In this document: piece after piece, positions 4,936 to 9,185 of the stretch
Layout of the letters: every line of letters starts with the position of its first letter
Numbering within the stretch: position 1 is the stretch's first letter
Source: CAZJCK01 sp964544635
GTDB lineage: Bacteria; Zixibacteria; MSB-5A5; GN15; FEB-12
NCBI GenBank assembly: GCA_964544635.1
Contig: CAZJCK010000107.1
Coordinates: 1-9,185, forward strand
Direction of reading: 5' to 3'
Length of the DNA stretch: 9,185 bases
Translations under genes and position numbers: made by a program
The notes under the pieces: model-generated
What the model saw: only the letters and a program-made list of their open reading frames with translations
What the model was told of the DNA's origin: nothing
The model's database searches: none

Positions 4936-5849
4936 ACAAGATTATTATCGCCAAGCACCATGGCTTCTGCATGGGAGTCAAACGTGCCATCAACATTGCC
5001 GAAGAGACGGCTGAATCGGCCGACGGCAAGGTTACCATCCTCAATGAAATCGTCCACAACGAAGCTGTCGTGGAGCGTTTCCGCGATCAGGGGGTCGGCC
5101 AGGCGTTTTCGGTCGACGAGGTCGAGGGTGGCACCCTGATAATTTCGGCGCACGGGATCGCGCCGGATGTCATCGAGCGGGCTGAATCGAAGGGCTTGAA
5201 TGTCATCGATGCTACCTGTCCGCTGGTGACGCGTATCTACGATATCATCAAGAAGGTTGTCGCCAACGGCTACCACATCATTCATTTCGGTGACAGCGGC
5301 CACGATGAAACCGCCGGCGTACTCGGCTACGCGCCGGACAACATCACTGTCGTCGGTACCGAAGAGGAGTTGCTGGCCCTGCCGGATTGGACGGACCGCA
5401 AGTTAGGGCTTACCGTGCAGACAACCTCTCACGAAGCCCAGTTTGAAAAGGTTGAAAAGCTGGCCATAGAGAAGTGGCCGCACATCAAAATATTCAATAC
5501 GATCTGCAACGCTACCACCAAGCGGCAGTCGGCCATCCTCGATCTGGCCCCCCAGTGTGATATGGTGTTGGTCGTCGGTTCGGCAACCAGCGCCAATTCC
5601 AACCGGCTGGCCCAGATTTCCGATGCCATTTGCGGCAACGGCAAACTGATCGGGTCGGCCATCGACATCGACGACGAGTGGTTTGCCGGCAATTCGGTCA
5701 GCACCGTCGGTATCTCCGCCGGTGCCTCCACACCGGACTTCCTTGTCGAAGATGTAATCAAGCGGCTCGTCGATATTTCAGGCGGCACTGCCGAAGTGGT
5801 AGAACCCAGGAAAAAAGACCGCGCACGCCGGGCGGCGCAGGCGTCGTAA
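4929..5849 (+). CDS. ispH: 4-hydroxy-3-methylbut-2-enyl diphosphate reductase IspH
   Basis: The last enzyme of the MEP isoprenoid pathway, an iron-sulfur reductase turning HMBPP into IPP and DMAPP. The three cluster cysteines are Cys14 (HGFCMGVKRA), Cys97 (DATCPLV) and Cys193 (TICNAT). Substrate-site residues match E. coli IspH in order: His43 (IVHNEAV), His75 (SAHGI), His125 and catalytic Glu127 (GHDETAG; E. coli has HPEV), Thr166 (VQTTS), Ser221/Asn223 (SANSNRL) and Ser267 (GASTPD). The 306-residue length is typical; the tail after 292 is basic and probably not structured. The ATG overlaps the end of lipA by 7 nt and has GGAG (4920-4923) 5 nt upstream inside lipA, so translational coupling with lipA is likely. 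Confidence 0.97.
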   Translation: MLNKIIIAKHHGFCMGVKRAINIAEETAESADGKVTILNEIVHNEAVVERFRDQGVGQAFSVDEVEGGTLIISAHGIAPDVIERAESKGLNVIDATCPLVTRIYDIIKKVVANGYHIIHFGDSGHDETAGVLGYAPDNITVVGTEEELLALPDWTDRKLGLTVQTTSHEAQFEKVEKLAIEKWPHIKIFNTICNATTKRQSAILDLAPQCDMVLVVGSATSANSNRLAQISDAICGNGKLIGSAIDIDDEWFAGNSVSTVGISAGASTPDFLVEDVIKRLVDISGGTAEVVEPRKKDRARRAAQAS

Positions 5850-5853
5850 GTCA

Positions 5854-5885
5854 CGCTGCCGATGAACCCCGGGGATCGGGCAGCG
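5854..5885 (+). other. Intercistronic hairpin ahead of ccmF
   Basis: CGCTGCC (5854-5860) pairs with GGCAGCG (5879-5885); GAT (5861-5863) and ATC (5875-5877) extend the stem past one bulged G, and CCCCGGGG (5867-5874) forms an inner palindrome. It begins 4 nt after the ispH stop and ends 5 nt before the ccmF ribosome binding site. There is no T-run, so it looks more like an mRNA processing or stability element, or a weak attenuator, than a terminator. Confidence 0.5.
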
Positions 5886-5890
5886 TAGAC

Positions 5891-5897
5891 GGGAGGT
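5891..5897 (+). promoter_or_regulatory. Ribosome binding site of ccmF
   Basis: GGGAGGT stands 6 nt before the GTG at 5904. This very strong site decides in favour of the non-ATG start, which also gives the expected first membrane segment of CcmF. Confidence 0.85.
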
Positions 5898-5903
5898 AAT
5901 ATC

Positions 5904-8153
5904 GTGCCGTATTTCGGTGATCTCTTTATCGTAACCGCGCTGGTCTGCGCTACGATTTCGCTCGGATTCTATGTCGCCGTCTGGCGAGGGAAAGATAACC
6001 TGCTGGCGTTGTCGCGCAGCTTTTTCGCGTTATCGACGGCCGCCATCACGTTTGCCATCACCATCCTGCTCATGCTCATCCTCAGCCACGACTTTTCGGT
6101 CGCGTATGTCTTTTCGTACTCCTCGACCGACCTGCCGCTGGGCTATCTGATCGCCTCGCTCTGGGGCGGCCAGGAGGGAACTTTCCTCTTGTGGATCTTC
6201 CTCGCCGGCTTGATGGGCATGGTGATGATGTATACGGCGAAGACATTCGAGTTCGGCAACATGGTCTGGCTCAACCTGTTCCAGATTTCCATCCTGCTGA
6301 TCCTGCTCGTCAAGTCGCCGTTTGAACTGATGCCGGTCTTCCGCGCCGAGGGCGCCGGTCTCAACCCGCTGCTGCAAAACTTCTGGATGCAGATCCATCC
6401 CCCGATCATGTTCGTCGGCTTCGCCGCCGTCGTCATACCGTTCTGTTTTGCCATGACCGGGCTGGTCGAGCGCAACTACCGGACGTGGAGTGAATCGGCC
6501 CGTCGCTGGACCATGTTTGCGTGGGCGTCGCTCGGCATTTCGCTGACCATGGGCGGCTGGTGGGCGTATGAAACGCTCGGCTGGGGCGGTTTCTGGGCCT
6601 GGGATCCGGTCGAAAACTCGTCGTTCATACCCTGGCTCTTCCTTACCGCGCAGGTTCATACCCTGTTCATCAAGCGACTCCGCCGCGGTCTCCTGCGCTT
6701 CTCGGTCGTGGTCGTGTCGCTGTCGTTCCTGTCGGTGCTCTACGGTACGTTCCTGACCCGCTCCGGCGTACTGGCCGACTTCTCGGTCCACTCCTTTGTC
6801 GACCTCGGGATCAACAATTTCCTGATCGCCGGGCTGCTGTTCTTCGTGGTGCTGGCGTTCAGCCTGCTCTTGTTTCGCTGGCGCGATATCTCCCCGGAAC
6901 CTTCGTACGCAACCGCCAGCTCGCGCTCGTACCTGGTCACCCTCGGTATTCTGGTGTTGTTCCTGGGTAGCGTGCTGGTGCTGCTGGGAACGTCGGCGCC
7001 GCTCCTCACCCGCCTCGCCGAGAACCCGTCGGCGGTCGGTCTGACGTACTACTTCAACACCATGACCCCGATCGCCATCGCCGTGATGATGCTGATCGGC
7101 CTGTTTCCCGCCTTTCGCTGGAACAACGGCCTGCAGCGCCGGCAACTGCTGGTCATTGGTGCGTCGGCAGGGGTTGTCACGGCGCTGGTACTATTGTTGA
7201 GCGGCTTTACGTCGGAACCGATCTACCTGTTCTTCTTCGGCGCCGCGGCCTGGGCCCTGGTCTCCAACGGCTGGGTGCTGATCGAATCGTTCTTCAAGAG
7301 ACCGATAGTATGGGGATACGTATCGCACATCGGTCTGGCCCTGGCGATGATTGGCGCCGGGGTATCGGCGGGATTTGAAAACAAAGAGGTCATTCGTTTG
7401 CCGCAGGGCGAGAGGGTCAATGCCATGGGCTATGACATGACCTTCACCCGCATGGTCGACAACGCCAAGGGGTTTGATTGTCATGTCGAATTGACGAAGG
7501 ATGGCCGCATGGTCAATGCTGTCCTGCCGCACGAATTCCCGAAAAACGCAGAAGGTGTGATGCGCAAGCCGCACATCCAGTACTATCCGACGCATGACCT
7601 GTACGTCGCACCGTCCGGCCTCGAACAGCCGAAACAGCAGTCGCCGGGTGTCTTCCACCTTCACAAGGGTGAGCAGGCGCAGCTGGCCGACTACACGATT
7701 ACCTTCCACGAGTTCGAGTTTGCCGGCGCGCATGGTGAGGCCGGTATGACCTCGGCAGCCGCCGTGGTGTCGATCGAGCGTGACGGTACGACCGAAGAGG
7801 TCCAGCCGCTGTTGACCGTAGCCAGCGGTACGGTCACCCCGACCCCGGTCAGTTTTGACGACGGCCGTGGCAGTGTATCCATTGCCGGGGTGCGGCCGGA
7901 GGATGGTTCGGTGGTGCTGCAGTTTGATGGAGACTTTATTCCGCGGGTTGCCGGCGCCGTGCCGATCCTGGTGATCGAGCTTTCGGAGAAGCCGCTCATC
8001 ATGCTGTTCTGGGGCGGCACCATCATCATGTTCTTCGGCGGCCTGATGTCGATGCGCACGCGCCGCAAACGCCGGCAGATGCTCGGGGTGGAAGCGGAAC
8101 CGGAAAACGAGACAGTCGTCAGCGATATCAAGAAGACCCCGGTTGCCTCCTGA
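5904..8153 (+). CDS. ccmF: Cytochrome c-type biogenesis protein CcmF
   Basis: The membrane core of the System I heme lyase, which takes heme from CcmE and attaches it to CxxCH cysteines of apocytochrome c outside the cytoplasmic membrane. The WWD heme-handling segment is clear at 218-245 (GWWAYETLGWGGFWAWDP then VENSSFIPWL). The four key histidines appear in order: His165 (QIHPPIMF), His252 (AQVHTLF), His296 (SVHSFVD) and His475 (GYVSHIGLAL), corresponding to E. coli His173, 261, 303 and 491. Roughly a dozen or more hydrophobic segments fill 1-490; a periplasmic region spans about 491-685, then a last membrane helix (about 697-713), an RTRRKRR stop and a polar tail. At 749 residues it exceeds E. 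coli CcmF (647), mostly after the last histidine. It starts with GTG after a strong RBS, 54 nt after ispH, and ends at a terminator. Other ccm genes are not in the window. Confidence 0.95.
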   Translation: MPYFGDLFIVTALVCATISLGFYVAVWRGKDNLLALSRSFFALSTAAITFAITILLMLILSHDFSVAYVFSYSSTDLPLGYLIASLWGGQEGTFLLWIFLAGLMGMVMMYTAKTFEFGNMVWLNLFQISILLILLVKSPFELMPVFRAEGAGLNPLLQNFWMQIHPPIMFVGFAAVVIPFCFAMTGLVERNYRTWSESARRWTMFAWASLGISLTMGGWWAYETLGWGGFWAWDPVENSSFIPWLFLTAQVHTLFIKRLRRGLLRFSVVVVSLSFLSVLYGTFLTRSGVLADFSVHSFVDLGINNFLIAGLLFFVVLAFSLLLFRWRDISPEPSYATASSRSYLVTLGILVLFLGSVLVLLGTSAPLLTRLAENPSAVGLTYYFNTMTPIAIAVMMLIGLFPAFRWNNGLQRRQLLVIGASAGVVTALVLLLSGFTSEPIYLFFFGAAAWALVSNGWVLIESFFKRPIVWGYVSHIGLALAMIGAGVSAGFENKEVIRLPQGERVNAMGYDMTFTRMVDNAKGFDCHVELTKDGRMVNAVLPHEFPKNAEGVMRKPHIQYYPTHDLYVAPSGLEQPKQQSPGVFHLHKGEQAQLADYTITFHEFEFAGAHGEAGMTSAAAVVSIERDGTTEEVQPLLTVASGTVTPTPVSFDDGRGSVSIAGVRPEDGSVVLQFDGDFIPRVAGAVPILVIELSEKPLIMLFWGGTIIMFFGGLMSMRTRRKRRQMLGVEAEPENETVVSDIKKTPVAS

Positions 8154-8178
8154 CAAACCGGCGACCATAACGAGTTTC

Positions 8179-8210
8179 ACCGGCTGCGTTCTTGACGCAG
8201 CCGGTTTTTT
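8179..8210 (+). terminator. Intrinsic terminator of ccmF
   Basis: ACCGGCTGCGT (8179-8189), loop tcttg, ACGCAGCCGGT (8195-8205), then a run of six Ts (8205-8210). The perfect 11-bp GC-rich stem plus T-run is a textbook rho-independent terminator. It lies 25 nt after the ccmF stop and should separate ccmF from the Rieske gene. Confidence 0.93.
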
Positions 8211-8227
8211 GTTCGTTGTTGCTGCTC

Positions 8228-8530
8228 ATGAACCGTCTCAAATTCGGCAAGCTGAGCGACCTGCCCGAGAACGGCGTGCTCGAAAAGCGGATTCTCGCCC
8301 GGCGTGTCCTCGTCGTCAGGCATAACGGTGAACTGTACGGTATCGAGGGGGACTGCAAACACATGAAAGCAACCCTGGCATCGGGGAAGATCCGCGACGG
8401 TGTCATCACGTGTCGCTGGCACGGCTGGGAGTATGAGCTGGTTTCGGGGAGGTGCCTGACAGTCGACAAGATGAACCTCAAGACGTATCCTGTTGAAATC
8501 GACGGCGACGATATCTATGTCATTATCTAA
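8228..8530 (+). CDS. Small Rieske [2Fe-2S] ferredoxin-like protein
   Basis: A 100-residue soluble, single-domain Rieske protein of the dioxygenase-ferredoxin / NirD type. Cluster ligands are Cys43-X-His45 (DCKHMKATL) and Cys62-X2-His65 (CRWHGWEY), separated by 16 residues. The usual proline of the first box (CPH) is Lys here, and the glycine that often follows is also absent, a modest divergence. No signal peptide, membrane segment or oxygenase domain is present, so an electron-carrier or accessory role is inferred; the partner cannot be named. The frame is open slightly upstream to a TTG at 8192, but that lies inside the ccmF terminator, so ATG 8228 is preferred. There is no Shine-Dalgarno. 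The promoter is unclear: TTGACG in the terminator (8192-8197) lacks a credible -10. The O-methyltransferase gene follows after 16 nt. Confidence 0.88.
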   Translation: MNRLKFGKLSDLPENGVLEKRILARRVLVVRHNGELYGIEGDCKHMKATLASGKIRDGVITCRWHGWEYELVSGRCLTVDKMNLKTYPVEIDGDDIYVII

Positions 8531-8546
8531 ATAAGGACGCCTGCGC

Positions 8547-9164
8547 ATGTTTAAGAAAGTTCATACGTATCTGCACAAGGTTACACCGGAACGCCCGGAG
8601 GTACTCCAGGAGATGGAAGGATATGCAAAGAAGCATGGCTTTCCGATTATTGGCCCGCTGGTTGGGCGCGTGCTGTTCCAGCTGGCAACCGCCATCAGAG
8701 CCAAACGGGTGTTCGAAATGGGTTCCGGATACGGATACTCGGCCTACTGGTTTTCGCTGGCGATGGGCAAGCGGGGGGAGATAATCATGACCGACGGAGA
8801 CAAGGAAAACCGCAAGCGGGCCATGGATTACTTGAAACGAGCGAACCTGAAGTCGTCGTTTGATTTTCGCGTGGGCAATGCGCTCAATATAATCAAGCGG
8901 CAAGAAGGTCCGTTCGATATCATCCTCAACGACATCGATAAGCAGGACTACCCGAGGACGATCGACCTGGCTGCCGACCGTCTGCGCAAAGGCGGCCTGT
9001 TTATCACCGACAACGTGATCTGGAACGGCGAGGTGGCTGACAAGAAACAAAGCAAGACGACTCAGTCAATCGTCGAATTCAACGAACGGCTGTACGCGGA
9101 CGACCGCTTTTTTACCACCATATTGCCCCTGCGGGATGGGGTGGCAATAGCCACCCGAAAATAG
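8547..9164 (+). CDS. Class I SAM-dependent O-methyltransferase
   Basis: A 205-residue methyltransferase of the Methyltransf_3 family (caffeoyl-CoA O-methyltransferase / TrmR type). The SAM-binding motif I is VFEMGSGYGYSAYWFS (55-70), followed by the acidic strand end IIMTDGD (79-85). The metal and catalytic region reads ILNDIDKQDYP (126-136), matching the family D-x-D-K-x-x-Y pattern, and DNVIWNGEVAD (155-165) supplies the further Asp-Asn metal ligands. Family members methylate catechol-type hydroxyls using a divalent cation, or the 5-hydroxyuridine of tRNA (TrmR); which applies here is not decided, though bacterial copies of this short length are often TrmR-like. AAGGA (8533-8537) lies 9 nt before the ATG. 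It is probably co-transcribed with the Rieske gene. The remaining 21 bases of the window hold nothing recognisable. Confidence 0.92.
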   Translation: MFKKVHTYLHKVTPERPEVLQEMEGYAKKHGFPIIGPLVGRVLFQLATAIRAKRVFEMGSGYGYSAYWFSLAMGKRGEIIMTDGDKENRKRAMDYLKRANLKSSFDFRVGNALNIIKRQEGPFDIILNDIDKQDYPRTIDLAADRLRKGGLFITDNVIWNGEVADKKQSKTTQSIVEFNERLYADDRFFTTILPLRDGVAIATRK

Positions 9165-9185
9165 GCGTGGGGCAGGGTCGCGGGC

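Noticed and set aside
6030..7145. Long minus-strand open frame (371 codons) opposite ccmF
   Set aside because: Composition is dominated by Glu, Arg, Gln and His as expected for the antisense of a hydrophobic GC-rich gene; ccmF on + has all family motifs.
7191..8180. Minus-strand open frame (329 codons) opposite the ccmF 3' part
   Set aside because: Low-complexity antisense of a real gene with no recognisable domain; it also crosses the intrinsic terminator.
8192..8221. Promoter for the Rieske gene using TTGACG in the ccmF terminator
   Set aside because: The -35 matches well, but the sequence at the right spacing (GTTGTT/TTGTTG) is not a credible -10 box.

Overview
The window is a GC-rich, densely coded stretch of bacterial draft sequence, with one run of 100 Ns at 3011-3110 marking a scaffold gap. 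It holds ten protein-coding genes, eight on the + strand and two on the - strand, and no RNA genes, CRISPR array or transposase that I can see. A System I cytochrome c maturation protein (CcmF) and an MEP-pathway IspH point to a Gram-negative-type bacterium. Products read well against their families but no single feature fixes the phylum. An uncultured lineage, perhaps of the FCB group, is a guess, not a result.

Region 1 (1-2062): a DUF5131 (phage Gp37/Gp68-type) protein with a three-cysteine cluster, a GNAT acetyltransferase and a cysteine-rich DUF2237 protein, all on +. An intergenic hairpin repeat overlaps the acetyltransferase stop codon. A strong inverted repeat lies where this block converges with the next.

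Region 2 (2063-3346): a two-gene - strand operon of a CoA-binding-fold protein followed by an alkyltransferase-like (ATL) DNA-damage-recognition protein whose alkyl-acceptor Cys is replaced by Trp. Upstream is a non-coding stretch with two more copies of the hairpin repeat, in opposite orientations on either side of the assembly gap.

Region 3 (3280-5849): cofactor biosynthesis genes on +. pdxT (glutaminase subunit of PLP synthase) has its own promoter. lipA (lipoyl synthase) has a promoter so close to the ATG that its mRNA may be leaderless. ispH overlaps the end of lipA by 7 nt.

Region 4 (5850-9185): ccmF, with a strong Shine-Dalgarno, a GTG start and a preceding hairpin, ends at a textbook intrinsic terminator. 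A small Rieske ferredoxin and a class I O-methyltransferase follow.

Much of the window deals with iron-sulfur, heme or vitamin cofactors (LipA, IspH, CcmF, Rieske, PdxT), but the genes serve different pathways and are better read as housekeeping neighbours than as one machine. I found no convincing new multi-gene system. The most unusual signals are the dispersed hairpin repeat family around the gap, the apparently leaderless lipA promoter and the enlarged C-terminal periplasmic region of CcmF.
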